In this document: in pieces, positions 1-12,357 of the stretch
Layout: every line of letters begins with the position of its first letter
How positions within the stretch are numbered: position 1 is the stretch's first letter
From: Trema orientale
Lineage: Eukaryota; Streptophyta; Magnoliopsida; Rosales; Cannabaceae
Reading direction: 5' to 3'
DNA: 64,000 nucleotides
Assembly: GCA_002914845.1 (NCBI GenBank)
Contig: JXTC01000052.1
Coordinates: 1,041,911-1,105,910, forward strand
Made by a program: the position numbers and the translations under genes
The notes under the pieces: generated by a model
What the model was told of the DNA's origin: nothing
What the model saw: only the letters and a program-made list of their open reading frames with translations
Databases searched by the model: none

Positions 1-405
1 TGTGCACTCTGCATCTGCATATGTTACTTACTGAGTTTTATACTCATAAATATTCTTACATTGCAGAAGGTACTGATGATATATGAGATAGAGGAGGAGC
101 GCCGACTTTCTGACCGCGGCTTGTGTATATGAGCATTTTGACGCTGTGGTTTCCTGATAAGCTATTTTTGAGTGTGTACATTATGTATATTTTCCTGAGA
201 GGTCCACTATGTGAGTATGTATATATGTATACATCAGACTACGTATAATTATGAGTGAGTAGAATTTCCCTTTTTCTCCCAGAAAGCATAAAAAGTTTAA
301 ATTTTTCCCGATTTTGTCAGTTCCAAGTCGAGTGGCTTCTCCCGATCTCACTAAATAATTTTACGAATATCCTCACGTACGTGTGTGGGATCGGGGGACG
401 TCACA
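1..405 (+). mobile_element. LTR end of a Ty3/gypsy (Tekay/Del-like) element, fossil
   Basis: The segment ends in a G-rich stretch followed by a short CA-type terminus at about 405, the style of terminus seen in plant Tekay/Del LTRs. It is followed directly by gag sequence of a different chromovirus, so it looks like the edge of one retroelement abutting or inserted into another. The left part lies outside the window. Lineage assignment is from the look of the terminus only; no partner LTR is visible to date it. Confidence 0.45.
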
Positions 406-3133
406 CTTACAATGCTCCTGACCCTATTCCTCTACCTCGTCCTGCCCATTATCTTAGGCACATCGAACCTCCGAATAGACAACCTCACTATCAAGCACCC
501 AAAAACACTTATACTGACGATCCAGTTAGGAAAGTTAAGTTCGATGCTCCAGAGTTTGATAGTAGGTTAGACCCATCTGCCTTTTTACATTTGTTGGATC
601 AGATAGATGAATACTTTGATTGGTATAGCATGACTGAGGCTCAGCGTATTAGTATGGCTAGGATTAAGCTAGTGGGTGATCCAAAGTATTTTTGGAAAAC
701 TGTTATTCGTGATGTTGACCTTAGACGTCGTCCACCAATTCTAACATGGGATGAAATGAAAGATGTTTTTAAGACTAAATACATACCACCTTACTATATG
801 AATGAGTTGTTAGATCAATTTTTTACCCTTCGGCAAAACAACTCCACAGTTAGTATGTATACATCCCAATTCGAGTTTTTGAGAGTCCGATGTGAGGTTA
901 ATAAAGAAGAGAGGGTTCTTATTTCTAGGTTTGTCACTGGACTTAAACCCGATCTTAAGCGTGAGGTTAGAGTTCGTCCCCTATATACTTTAGCTGACAC
1001 TTATCAGACAGCCTTAGAGTATGAAAGGTACCTTAATTCTGACCCTAGGTGTGCCACTTTTCAGCCCTCTAGTCGCTCTAATACCTATCCTAGGTCTAGC
1101 TTTAGTTCTCCGGTTGCCAATTCTAAGCCACCATTAGGGTCTACACCTAGTGCCCCTTCCCCAGTTTCGAATAAGAATACATCACAAGTCTCCTCTAGCT
1201 CTCGCCCTTCTATGACTCAGATAGAGTGTCACCATTGTCATGCCAAAGATCATATAACTTCCCGTTGTCCAAAACGTGCTTTAATCCTTGACTGTGAGGA
1301 TGATTCCTAACCTGAGGATGATAATGACCTTTTAGTCATAGATCCTTTAGAGCCCGATTATAAGGATGATCTTTCTGTGATGTATGAGGATGACTCTCCC
1401 AATAATGAGGAATACCTTTCTGTTATGCAGTACATTTTGTCTACTCCTAGTGATAGTGATTCATGGAAACGTACTACTATTTTTCATACTTTTGTTCCAC
1501 TCAACAAGAAACTGTGTAAGTTAGTCATAGATGGGGGTAGTTCTATGAACGTAGTTTCTAAGACTACAGTTGATAGATTTGGCCTTAAGACCGAACTCCA
1601 TCCTCATCCATTTAAGGTCTCTTGGGTAGATAAGACTTCTTTACCTGTTAAAGAGCGTTGCCTCGTTACACTTAAGATTGGACCATATTCTGAGAATATT
1701 TACTATGAGGTTTTACCCATGCAAGTTGGTCATCTTTTGTTAGGCCGTCCTTGTTTGTATAATAATGATGTGAAATATTATGGCCGTGCCAACACGTATA
1801 GATTTACCTATAATAAGACAAGCATTCTTTTGCGACCTGCAAAGCCTATCACTCGAGCCCGCCCGGTAGCTAAATCATTGTCTAGCACACCCAAAACCAA
1901 CCGACTACAGATCTTGTCTCGTAAGAGTTTTAAAAAAGAAAGCACTGAGTCCAGATTTGTGTTTGCCCTCGTAGCTACAGATAGCTTTACCTTGCCTTTT
2001 GAGTCTTTATATTATCCGCCTGATGTCTCCCATCTGTTAGATGAGTTTAGAGATACACTACCTGATGAGTTACCTACTGAGCTACTACCTTTTAGGGATA
2101 TTCAGCATGCCATTGATTTAGTTCCTGGTTCCCAGTTGCCTAACCTTCCCCATTATAGGATGAATCCTATAGAGAGAGCTGAATTGAATAGACAAATCGA
2201 GGGTCTTCTGGAGAAAGGTTTTGTTCGCCATAGTCTTAGTCCTTGTACTGTTCCTATTCTGTTAACCCCTAAGAAAGATAGATCTTGGAGAATGTGTATC
2301 GATAGTAGAGCCATTAACAAAGTCACAGTTAAGTATAGGTTTCCTATTCCTAGACTCGAGGATATGTTAGATGAGCTAGCTGGTGCCCAATGGTTCTCTA
2401 AGATTGATCTGCGTAGTAGATACCATCAGATTAGGATTCGCCCAGGTGATGAATGAAAAACAGCCTTTAAGACACAAGATGGTCTTTATGAATTGTTAGT
2501 AATGCCTTTCGGAATGTCTAATGCCCCTAGTACTTTTATGAGAATCATAACACATGTCTTACATCCTTTTATAGGAAAATTCCTTGTTGTGTACTTTGAT
2601 AATATTCTCATTTACAGTCAGACTAGGGATGACCATTTAGATCACCTTCGTTAGGTTTTGCTGACTCTTCGTGCTGAAAAACTATTTGCTAACCTAAAAA
2701 AGTGTTCATTCATGCAAAATCAGGTCTTGTTCTTAGGTTTCATTATGTCTGATCAGGGTATTTTAGCCGACCCTGACAAGATTCAAGCTATTCGAGAGTG
2801 GTCAGAACCTACTACCTTGACTGAAGCCTGTAGTTTTCATGATTTGGTATCATTCTATAGGAGGTTATTAAGGGTTTTAGTACCATTACTGCCCCAATCA
2901 CTGAGTGTTTGAAGTTAAGTACGTTTAAGTGGACCTAGCTGCACATAAAGCTTAGATTGACATTAAGCAAAAGATGATAGAAGCTCCTGTTCTTAGGCAC
3001 CCTGACCTTTCTAAGATATTTGAGGTTGTATGTGATGTTTCTGGTGTAGGAATAGGAGGTGTTCTTAGTCAAGATAGTCACCCTGTTACTTACTTTAGTG
3101 AGAAACTCAACGAAGCAAAACAGCGCTATTCCA

Positions 3134-3302
3134 CTTTTTTTTTTTTTTTTGAAAAAGTGGGGCTTAACTAATGACCACCACTTACTACAAATTAAAGAAA
3201 AATAACACACACACACTCTACCAAGGTTTGAACCCCTGACCCCCCCCAAACTCACACACACATCCCATAAACCTTGGACCAACTGAGCTAGCCCCAGTTG
3301 GC
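3134..3302 (-). mobile_element. tRNA-derived SINE inserted in the chromovirus
   Basis: Read on the minus strand, the element starts with a tRNA-like head: an A box (TAGCTCAGTTGG) and a B box (GGGTTCAAACC), then GT-rich and AT-rich body sequence and an oligo-A end at about 3134-3150. It is bounded by a 15-bp target-site duplication, AACAGCG(C/T)TATTCCA, at 3119-3133 and 3303-3317, with one mismatch. That duplication proves insertion of a retroposed element. Relatives lie at 58.9, 59.8 and (partly) 38.0 kb. The length is about 169 bp, typical of plant SINEs. Confidence 0.9.
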
Positions 3303-5197
3303 AACAGCGTTATTCCATTTATGATAAGGAGTTTTATGCTATTATCCAATCTCTTTGTCATTGGCATTATTATCTGTTGCCCAAGGAGTTTGTCCTCTAT
3401 TCTGACCATCAAGCCCTTCATTACCTTCATTCCCAAAGTAAGTTGAGCTCTAGACATGTTAAGTGGGTTGAGTTTCTTTAAGATTATACCTTTGTTCTCA
3501 TATATCGTGCTGGGGTAGAAAATAAGGCCACTGATGCTCTTAGTCGTGTCGCCACTGTCATTCATTCTATGCATAATACTGTAGGTTTTGAGCGCCTTAA
3601 GAATAAATACCCTCAATGTCCAGAATTTGGTATCATTTATCAAGAGACTTTAGATAACCCTACTCCTACACAGGTTGATTTTCTTATTAGGGATGGTTAT
3701 CTTTTCAAAGGTGTTAAGTTGTATATTCCTCATACTTCACTTCGAGATTTCTTAGTATGGGAATTACATGCTGGCAGTTTAGCAGGACATTTTGGTAGGG
3801 ATAAGATAATAGCTTTGGTTGAGGATAGATTTTATTGGCCTTCCTTGAAAAGAGATGTTGCCTGCATTGTCTCTCAGTGTCGCACTTGTAAATTAGGTAA
3901 AGCTAAGAAGCAAAACTCAGGTCTATACACACCTATTCCTGTGCCATATACACCTTGGCAAGATCTTAACATGGACTTTGTTTTAGGTTTGCCCAAAACT
4001 GTCTGAGGTCATGATTCTATTTTTGTTATTGTGGATAGATTTTCTAGGATGGCTCACTTTATCCCTTGCTCTCGAAGTACTAATGCTCCGCATGTGGCTA
4101 AGTTGTTCTTTGAAGAGATTGTTAGGTTACATGGCCTACCCACTACTATAGTGTCTGATAGGGATGTTAAGTTTGTTAGCTATTTTTGGAAAACTCTTTC
4201 GAAATTATTTGGGACTACATTGAAGTATTCTTCTGCTTTTCACCCTCAAATCGATGGTCAAACTGAAGTTGTTAACTGTAGTTTAGGTGATTTGCTTAGA
4301 TGTTTGGTGGGAGATAAGCCTGGTAATTAGGATCTTATTTTGCCTCATGCTAAGTTTGCTTACAATAATTCTGTGAATAGGTCGATTGGTAAAAATCCTT
4401 TTGAGATTGTCCATAGTGTTTCCCCACGCCTACCCATTGACCTTATTCCTTTGCCTACTGATTATCGCCCATCTGATTTTGGCCAATCTTTTGCTGAGCA
4501 TATACATGATTTGCATGCTGAAATTAGACGAAAAATTATTTTAAGTAATGATACCTATAAATTAGCTACTGATGCACATCGTAGGCATAGAGAATTTAAT
4601 GAAGGTGATTATGTAATGGTACGCATTTGTCCTGAACGTTATCCTAAAAATGCTATTAAAAAGTTACATGCTCGAATAATTGGATCTTATCTTGTTTTAA
4701 TGAAGGTGATTATGTAATGGTACGCATTTGTCCTGAACGTTATCCTAAAAATGCTATTAAAAAGTTACATGCTCGAATAATTGGATCTTATCTTGTTCTT
4801 CGTAGGCCTGGATCCAATGCTTATTTAATTGATTTGCCATCGAACATTTCTATTAGTCCAGTTTTCAATGTGGCTGATTTGTTTTCTTATCGAGGCATAT
4901 TTGAGCCTCTTGTTTTGCCTTCTTCTATTTCTGCAGGCACATCTTTTACACCAATTCCTCGTGCTCCATCTGCTCCATTGGACCCGTCAGACGTCATTGT
5001 TGAAGTTTTAGATGATAAATATGTTACCTCGTCCTTTGGTGGTTACCGTCATTTTCTTGTTCGTTGGAAAGCTCTTGGTTCAACCGATGACACTTGGCTT
5101 ACTGAAGAAGAATTTCGTCGTGTTGATCCTAATCTCTTGGACAATTACCTGTGTGTTACCTCATCGGAGTCGAGTTCTTTTCAACTGGGGGGAAATG

Positions 5198-5567
5198 ATG
5201 GAGATCATACGTCGACTTACCATACTTATGTTAGGCGTAAAAATAGAAAGTAGATATTTAGCTATTTAATTATTTTATTAGGTGTTATTTAAAATTTGAG
5301 TAACTAGTTTGATATTTCCCTTTTATGTTTGTTTCTAGAATATTTTAGTTTCCTAGTTTTGTTTAAGAGCTTCTCTATAAATAAGCTCTTCTATGTTCAT
5401 TATTTTTTAAACTTGATTAATGATATACAACTATTCAAAAATTCTCTCTCTAATATTCTTCTTCTCTCTCTAAAGTTTTTCCTCTTCTTCTCTAAATTCT
5501 TCCTAAATTTCTCTCTTTCTCTTCTCTTTCTCATCTATTCTAAATTTTCACTCTTGTTCTGCATCAG
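5198..5567 (+). repeat. 3' LTR of the chromovirus
   Basis: The LTR starts with TG directly after a purine-rich tract, holds a TATA-like box (CTATAAATAAG) near 5377 and a CT-rich leader region, and ends in TGCATCA near 5567. A length of about 370 bp suits short-LTR chromoviruses. It lies about 130 bp from the first remnant of the neighbouring kinase pseudogene. Confidence 0.65.
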
Positions 5568-5689
5568 AAAATGTTTCCAAGCTTTTGGCATAAGATGGTG
5601 AAGGTGTTTTTGAATTTTCCTAATGGTTTGAGAGAAATTTCTAAATCAATAAATTTCAAAGAGAATGAGGAAAATAAAAGAGAGAGCAT

Positions 5690-7046
5690 TATACAAACCA
5701 TGCCAGTGGAATGAAAATGGGAATGAGATCCCATATTTTCTCCAATCTCATAGGGATGTTGCATATGATTAGCACAGAAATGTTAAAACATTATTGAATA
5801 GTTAAAACTTTTGGCTATAATTAGAAGCGAGTGACCATAAAATTCATAGTAAAATAGAAGCAATGCTAGATAATATCACAACCAGAAATAATCGCATAAC
5901 ATAAAAAGAAAAGTCAATTTATTTATATAACCTGTAGCAACTCAGATGCAGCTGGCCTCAAATTTAGTTACCTGCCATTGGACCAAAATCATCATAAACT
6001 AAACTTAAAAAATAAAAATCAAAAGAAAACTGCAATGTAGCATATCTAGGATATTGTGTGCATTCAAATTAAAATGGTAAGAGAGCAAGAAAAAGAGATT
6101 TGGCATACTTTTGCAGACATCACAGCGAAAAATCCTTTCCCTCAGCAGAGACATGCGCATGGCTTGGAGGATGAGACTTTTTAATGCCTATATGGAACAG
6201 AGGGGCAACCTAAAGGAAAATGTTTCTTTAGTGGAAAAAAGAGAACACCTACTTGAATGTAACATAAAGACAACAATACATGATTAAAACATTTTCTAAT
6301 GCGAAAGTAGCAAAATAGTTAGTACCTCTTAGAACTATTGGCTCCATGGAGGTTTTCCGGTGGCTATCTCAATTACAGTAGATCCCATACTCCATGTATC
6401 AGCAGAGCTAGACAACTTTTTACATATATCAGTAATTTCACATATAATGCAAGATTATTTTATCCATTATAAAATAATATACTCTTTGCCAAGAAACTCT
6501 TATTCTTTTCCAATAAGAATTCAAAAAATGAAAAGAAGATGCTAAGATGGTGATTATTGTCCATACAAACTATGACTGGTCTGGAGAATGACTCTAGGAG
6601 CCGTCCAATATGGAGCACCCATAATAGACTTGGCAGCTGAAATTGTTGCCTACAGTAATCACACCGCAATTAAAAGACAAATGACAACATAAATAACATT
6701 GCAAAACAAACACTAGAAAATAAAATAAAATAAAGTAAAACAAGAGATGATAAAAATGAAAGTGAACATACCAGCTCAACAACTTGTTTTAATGCACCAA
6801 AATCTGTGAGTTTAATGCATCCTTTATTATCATCAAGAATATTTGATCCCTGCAATTTGAGATGAAATACTTGTCATCCACCTAGAAAATAAGGGAAGGA
6901 AATACTTTTTTCCATATGCATAGCACTAGCAGGGCAGAAAATATACCTTAATATCCCTTTGCATAATATCATTTTTATGCAGGTACTCCAGTCCCAATAA
7001 CAAGTGCCTTGTGTACATTCTCACAAACTTCTTAACAGATTAGTTT
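5690..7046 (-). pseudogene. ANP/NPK1-like MAP kinase kinase kinase pseudogene (kinase-domain part)
   Basis: On the minus strand, five exon-like blocks reproduce consecutive parts of an NPK1/ANP kinase domain, with acceptor and mostly donor sites still in place: 7046-6947 ([17 protein letters not shown] then MQRDIK), 6849-6772 ([18 protein letters not shown]), 6649-about 6560 (activation loop, GAPYWTAPRV), 6407-6326 (ATGKPPWSQ) and 6209-6109 (LFHIGIKKSHPPS). A weak sixth block (MQHPYEIG) lies near 5760-5695. The catalytic-loop HRD is QRD, the APE motif is APR, and in-frame stops follow GKPPWSQ (two, both in place of Gln in the family) and the end of block five. DFG remains. Introns are kept, so this is a duplicated, not a retroposed, copy. 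The N-lobe with the Gly-rich loop and ATP-binding Lys is absent. I see no sign that it encodes a working kinase. Confidence 0.88.
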
Positions 7047-7989
7047 CTGAAATATAAGTTACAACTAACTAACATTAAAAGAAAAATGTGTATAGTTACA
7101 ATTTCGTAAGATTATTATAAACATGGTAGAAACAAAGCTAGTCATGGTAGTTGAAGCTTATGTATGTCAACATTAAGGTATTACAAAGTGAAAAATAAAG
7201 ACCACTAATATCATTCGTACTCTTTGCAGACATTCTAATTTTCTGATCTAGGCTCACAAATTGCCATCCATAAACATGCTGAAAGTTCATCCATAAATAT
7301 CATTAGTTCATGCCTCAAAGCACCAGCATAGGGAAAATTAATTTTTCTTCAACTAAAAGAATAGGAACATCATTCATAAGACAAACTTATTTCGAATAAT
7401 AAGAACACTCTGACGTTTAATATATTATGGAACTTCTCCAAATATACCAATGTCCAAAGATCTAATGCATAATAAGACCAGAGTGGCGGCAACCATGAGT
7501 TGCATCCAGTAAGCATTACAATCACATTTAGGTACTTATATCTCCATTAGAAAACAACTAAACCTTGTTTTTTTCACAGCCAATTAGCTCAGGTCAATGG
7601 TTTAATATAAGGACAACAATACCTTATCAGTGACTGATCTAAAAAAGCTCCAAATGCCAATCCTAACCTCATCTGGAAAAAAAAAAGAAAATCGAAATAT
7701 CAGACCAACTAAAAACATATAGGAACTTCTGGACCTTTTGAATTAGAATGACAAAAAAACTATACCTTCTGAGCAATATACCCATGAAGCCAATAAGTAA
7801 CTGCTGCAGTAACGAAGATACTCATCGTAGCAGTTGTACTTCACCAACTATCCACGTAAAATGCTAGCATAGTAAGAAAAGCAACTGCATTAGTCTACTA
7901 AAATGCAAGACCGTACCGCAACTGTCAATGCAATATAATATATCACAGAACAAATAAGAGAAACAATGATGCTATTTGAAAGGACAGTC
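7047..7989. other. Non-coding stretch beside the kinase pseudogene
   Basis: No gene can be supported here. Two short minus-strand segments (about 7675-7618 and 7850-7760) read as open peptide, the second with a hydrophobic run (FVTAAVTYWLHGYIAQ). They match nothing I recognise and are not clearly joined to the kinase remnant. The stretch could be intron or upstream sequence of the duplicated kinase locus. Confidence 0.4.
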
Positions 7990-9250
7990 TGTTGTCATTT
8001 GAGATGTTGCCACATCACTGTTTGTGTTGACTGACAGTGATTCTGGATTGATATTGTAACATCACTGAAATATTTATCCTGACATTTTTGATCGTATTTG
8101 TCCGAATTTTACAGCTGTTATATGATTGAAAATCTGTTCAATTAGTTGTGTTTTGATCAGAAATATTAATGATTAATGTTTGCCTTGTAGGAAAATTATA
8201 TTTACATATTTCTTTCTTATTTAGACATGTTTTAATGAAGATTGATTATTGTGTGATTGCTAATATTAATTGGTTAATATTTCTAGAAATAATCAATCTT
8301 GATTTCAATCAACCAGATTATCATTTTTTGGGCTAATTTAATCTGATTATTTTGACTACTTGCATTTTATGGAAACTACCTTATTGTATGAGTATTAATT
8401 TTCATCTCTTGAGGTGTAGTTTCCTTATTAATTTTAAGCTGATTCTTTTTGTGTGTGACACATTTTATTTGATTAATTTGTACAAAAAAATGGAATTTTT
8501 ATTTCAGGTAACAAGTCAACATTTCTTCTAGAAAGATTACAAATCTAGCTGTTTAGACAGGGCCGATATTGTAACATCACTGTGCAGAATCAGCAATAAT
8601 TTTAGATCAGTCTTGATTGCGAAAATCTTATCCTTGACTGATCTAATTGACTTCCAATTAGCATTTATGCTGGAGAAAACGTGTCTTATAGATTGCTAAA
8701 GATTGGAAGACCTCAAGCACTATAAATAGAAGTCGAGGTTAGAGTCTTAAGTGTGCCATGTATGTTTGAGATTGACATTAGAACAATACTTAGTTAAATC
8801 TGTCTATACTTTGTTATTGTGAGACTAGGAGGGATTTTTAGTCGTGAGAGTGCTTCGGGAGAAGTACGAGTGCTTCGGGAGAAGTTCATCAAGTCTTCAG
8901 GAGAAGACAGGTTTCGAAAAAATTTGAAGGGAGTTCAGACGGAAGGAATCACATCAAGTCGAGGAGAGCTCGGTAGACAGATTAGTAAAGGAGTACTGGC
9001 ATATTGCAATATTTAAAAGAGGAAGTCTTCTAAATTTAATTGGTGTTTGTATTCACGTTATTCTTTACTAATAAGTTTATTTCTCTGGGCGTGGCCCCTT
9101 GGATGTAGACTATCGGGAAATACTTGAACCAAGTAAAAATATTGTGTGTCAAATTTTTACTTTTCAGTGTTACAACATCTATATCATAATTTTCCGCATA
9201 TTAACTTTACATAATAAATTGGACAATTAATTATATTCGGTAAGACTATT
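7990..9250 (+). mobile_element. Solo LTR, probable Ty1/copia (SIRE-like), fossil
   Basis: The region holds a TATA box (CTATAAATAG) near 8720 and the GGGCGTGGCCCCTTGGATGT-type segment near 9088-9110 followed by a stretch rich in TTGAACC and AAGTAAAAAT. Both are hallmarks of plant copia LTR 3' halves. TGTTG-type repeats lie near 7990-8010 and the inverse TGTTACAACA lies near 9168-9177. Exact borders and target duplication were not resolved, and no coding interior adjoins. It shares the motif GTAACATCACTG with the copia gag remnant at 15.6-17.4 kb. Confidence 0.65.
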
Positions 9251-9655
9251 CAATTTGTCTGGTAAAGTTCAATGAAGTCTATATAACAAATATGAATCCA
9301 ACCCATCATAACTGAGGTTTGGAGGGGTATTACTGAGTGGAAATGAACTAGGCTTATAGACCAGACATAATATGAGATAAATTGTGAATACAATAGATGA
9401 TCTTTGTTTTGGGGTAAAATTGGATTGGAGATGGTCATGGACTATACCTATGGGAATAACATTGTGAGATTAACATTGTGAGATGTGGTTTGGGGTGTTT
9501 GAATATAGCATTGCCAAAGAGGACCCACACCAAATATGACTAAATTGATAGCTAAAGAAATGCCCTAATTAATGATGATAAAGAAGGAAACAAATGAAAC
9601 ACACACTACTAGAAATATCGGATATCTTCTTCTATGCTAAAAATATTGGGACTAT
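9251..9655. other. Intergenic stretch with a CACTA-like terminus
   Basis: No gene is seen. At 9604 the bases CACTACTAGAAATAT resemble a CACTA transposon end, but the 3-bp flanks do not match those of the CACTA end at 15197 and the inner sequence differs, so pairing them is unsupported. Confidence 0.3.
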
Positions 9656-10570
9656 TTTGATAAGGCATGCGTGAGGGACATATGGTGTCTAGAAAATATA
9701 GAAAATATCCTAAAGAGTGAGATTGGTATAAAAAGGATCTAAGAGGGGGAGATATGATAAGCAAATAACAAAAGAAAGGAAAAAGATAAAATCCCATAGA
9801 AAAAGGAGAATATTGTTGGATTACGCATCTAAGAAAACTAAAGAGCATCTTGAGAATATTAGGATCAAAGAATACACATCCTTGAAACATGGAAAGGATC
9901 CCAATATTAATATTAATATTTTGTACTAATAATGTCAAAGGGATAATATCAGCATATAAAGGATCCAAGAAGAGGGAAATACGCTTATCTTATGTCCAAA
10001 GCAATAAGAAAGGAATGAAAAAGAGAAAATCTAACAAAAGAATAGAGTATCCAATTTGTTGGATTTGCATATCAGAAAGGAAACCAAAAGAAGAATCTTG
10101 GGAATATTAGAAAAATTTACAGAGTTGAGGAGCTAAGAGAGGTTTGTTTAAAGACCACACACGGCTATAAATAGAGACTCTAGGCAAGGGGAAAGAGCGG
10201 GAGAGCGACCAAGGAGAGAGAGGGAGAGCAGTGAGAGGAAACGAAAAAGAAAGTTATGTGCTACAAAATAAAGAAGAGAGAAATGATGAAAGGAAAATAG
10301 AAATGGAGAGAAGATAATCAAATTCAAGAGTGTTAGAAATCCATTACTAAAGAGAGGGCATGATCATCTCCGGACTATCAATTTAAGTCTTGATTGTGGG
10401 ACTATATTCTTCTCACCCATTCTCTTGACTTAATCCTTTTGATAAAATCGGTTCCTTACTATATCGCTGCCATTGTTCCTCTAATTATCATAATCTCATT
10501 CTTGATTAGGATTTAGTTTCACTTATATATTGTTGCTGCTATTCTCATCACATCGCTGCAAGTAAGAAAT
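9656..10570 (+). mobile_element. Possible solo LTR with TATA box, fossil
   Basis: The purine-rich AT sequence contains an imperfect internal repeat (around 9823-9880 and 10067-10115) and a strong TATA box (GCTATAAATAGAG) near 10163, followed by a GA-rich leader-like run. This is the usual layout of a plant LTR promoter. No coding interior, primer-binding site or target duplication was found, so a stray promoter region remains possible. Confidence 0.35.
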
Positions 10571-11255
10571 TCATTCTCTCAATTTTATTTAAATAATCTT
10601 TAGATCCACAGTTCTTTACGGATTGATACTAGTTGTGGATATTAACCATTTGTGAGTAAATGATGAATGCTAAAATTATGCCAAGATTTTGCATAATCCC
10701 TTAAACCTGGTATTTTACTTAATTATGGAAATGTATTTCTATGAGTTTATATGTATAAATAAAAATCCATAACTTGAATCATACCTCGGATACATATTAA
10801 CAAACATAAATAATTACCTATATATTATAAGGAAGTGTCTAATATAAGTGAACTAAAATTGGTAAATATAAAATCTTTGCTCAACCTTTGCTAGACAAGG
10901 ATGAGTACCTTACTGGACATGATTTTAAAGACCTTATCTGCATCTGATTTCTATACTTCTGCTAAACATTATTTCCATACCCTTGCTCGACTCCGGAATT
11001 TTTAAACCTTCACTAGACACGGATTTTAGTGCATTTTACGAAACAGGACCACAAGTATTAACTACCTATGTGGGACTGGAGTAGAACACTTTTACCAAAA
11101 TAAAGCATACCCATTAGACACAAATGGTAGTAGACAAAGGACGTATATAATATAAATGATATCTTTAATTAAATATAACATTTTTTTTACAACAGAATTT
11201 CCCAATAAGAAATTCATTATTTAATATTTTACTTTATAACCAATATATATATATA
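10571..11255. other. AT-rich intergenic stretch
   Basis: No gene or clear element is seen. It is AT-rich and ends in a short AT microsatellite next to the terminal inverted repeat at 11256. Confidence 0.5.
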
Positions 11256-12357
11256 GGGTGAGGTTTCAATGGAGATTTTTGTTTTTGCTCCATAGATGGG
11301 TGCTTTAATTTGGACCATTGGAATTTGATCTGATAGTTATAATAACAACAAATATAAAAAATCATTTATAACTTAAAAAATGGGCAACTTGTTTGTAACT
11401 TGATGAGTTGGACATTTTTTTTTCCCAATCCTATTCCATTTTTTTTTTAATTCTCATTCTATAATTGATTCTTTTCCTAATACACTTCGTTCTTCACTAG
11501 TTCAAGCATAATACCTTAAAACATTTTATCTATCTCTGTCTTTTTTTTTCACGTTATTTTTATATTCACATAGGCATTTTTGGTTTTGTTTTTGTTTTTG
11601 TTTTTTTTGAAAGATATATTTTTCTAATTTTATATGTAAGCTTCATCATGGTTATTTGTAACATAAGATATTTTTTCTTTCAAAATAATAATAATAATAC
11701 TAATAACAACAATAATAAAAAAATTAACAACAATAATAAAATCACATACATATATGCATGTCCTTGCTACTTCATATGACAGTAAAATTTGATTAAATTC
11801 TATTGACAACATGATTTGTGTAGAAATAGAAAATCAGTTATTTTCTTGAAACGTATACCGATGAAAAAAATGGGCTTGAAAATCACATATCCTAATTTAA
11901 ATTTTAATGGTACATGTTCCTAGAAAAACTTATTTAACCGAAAAAAGTAAAAAAAAAAAAAAATATCACAGTCATACTACAATTATAATCTATTTAATTT
12001 TAAAATTTATTAAACAACCAACTAAAGAAAATGCACACAAATTAAGTGAAGTTTGTTTTAAACGATAATGAATTGAATCTTAATTAAAAAAAATAGAAGA
12101 TGAACCATTCAAATCTTATTGATCTCCATATCGGGAAAAAAATGAAGTACAAAAGAAAAAAGAAAAAAAAATGAAGAGCGTATAAATGAAATTAATAAAA
12201 TATATTTTATCAATATTTTTTCTTGAAAAATCATTCTAAATTTTTTTTCTTTAAATAATCAATCCTTGTAGGTAAACTTTACTTGCTATTGTAAGTCATT
12301 TTCAAAGAATGACCCATTCATGGAGCAAAAACAAAAAACTCCATTGAAAACTCACCC
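11256..12357 (-). mobile_element. Non-autonomous TIR DNA transposon, family A copy 1 (about 1.1 kb)
   Basis: The ends are terminal inverted repeats of roughly 40 bp. The left end starts GGGTGAGGTTTCAATGGAG at 11256 and the right end is the inverse of GGGTGAGTTTTCAATGGAG, finishing at 12357. Both then continue into a TTTTTGTTTTTGCTCCAT segment. AT dinucleotide runs flank both sides, so the target duplication cannot be read exactly. The element has no coding capacity. Its subterminal sequence matches copy 2 (38571-39030) in the opposite orientation, showing a mobile family. Superfamily is undetermined. Confidence 0.85.

Larger units (their letters stand above)
405..5567 (+). mobile_element. Ty3/gypsy chromovirus (Reina-like), broken fossil copy
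   Basis: A single-polyprotein gypsy element can be followed in order: gag with a CCHC knuckle (about 405-1310), aspartic protease (about 1490-1800), reverse transcriptase (about 2100-2900), RNase H (about 2970-3550), integrase with zinc-binding and core regions (about 3690-4500), and a C-terminal chromodomain (about 4990-5150, with Trp residues of the kind that line the methyl-lysine cage). A purine-rich tract near 5185 precedes a 3' LTR at about 5198-5567 that holds a TATA-like box near 5377 and ends in CA. The 5' LTR is missing. The copy is clearly dead, with roughly six to eight breaks, and a SINE has inserted in the RNase H part. It appears old, but without both LTRs the age cannot be estimated properly. 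Confidence 0.9.

Noticed and set aside
2935-3643. Minus-strand open frames over the retroelement region.
   Set aside because: They run antisense to gypsy coding sequence and across the SINE, and have no family content.
9609-10110. Open frames on both strands around 9.6-10.1 kb.
   Set aside because: They overlap each other within a purine-rich LTR-like region and show no domain.
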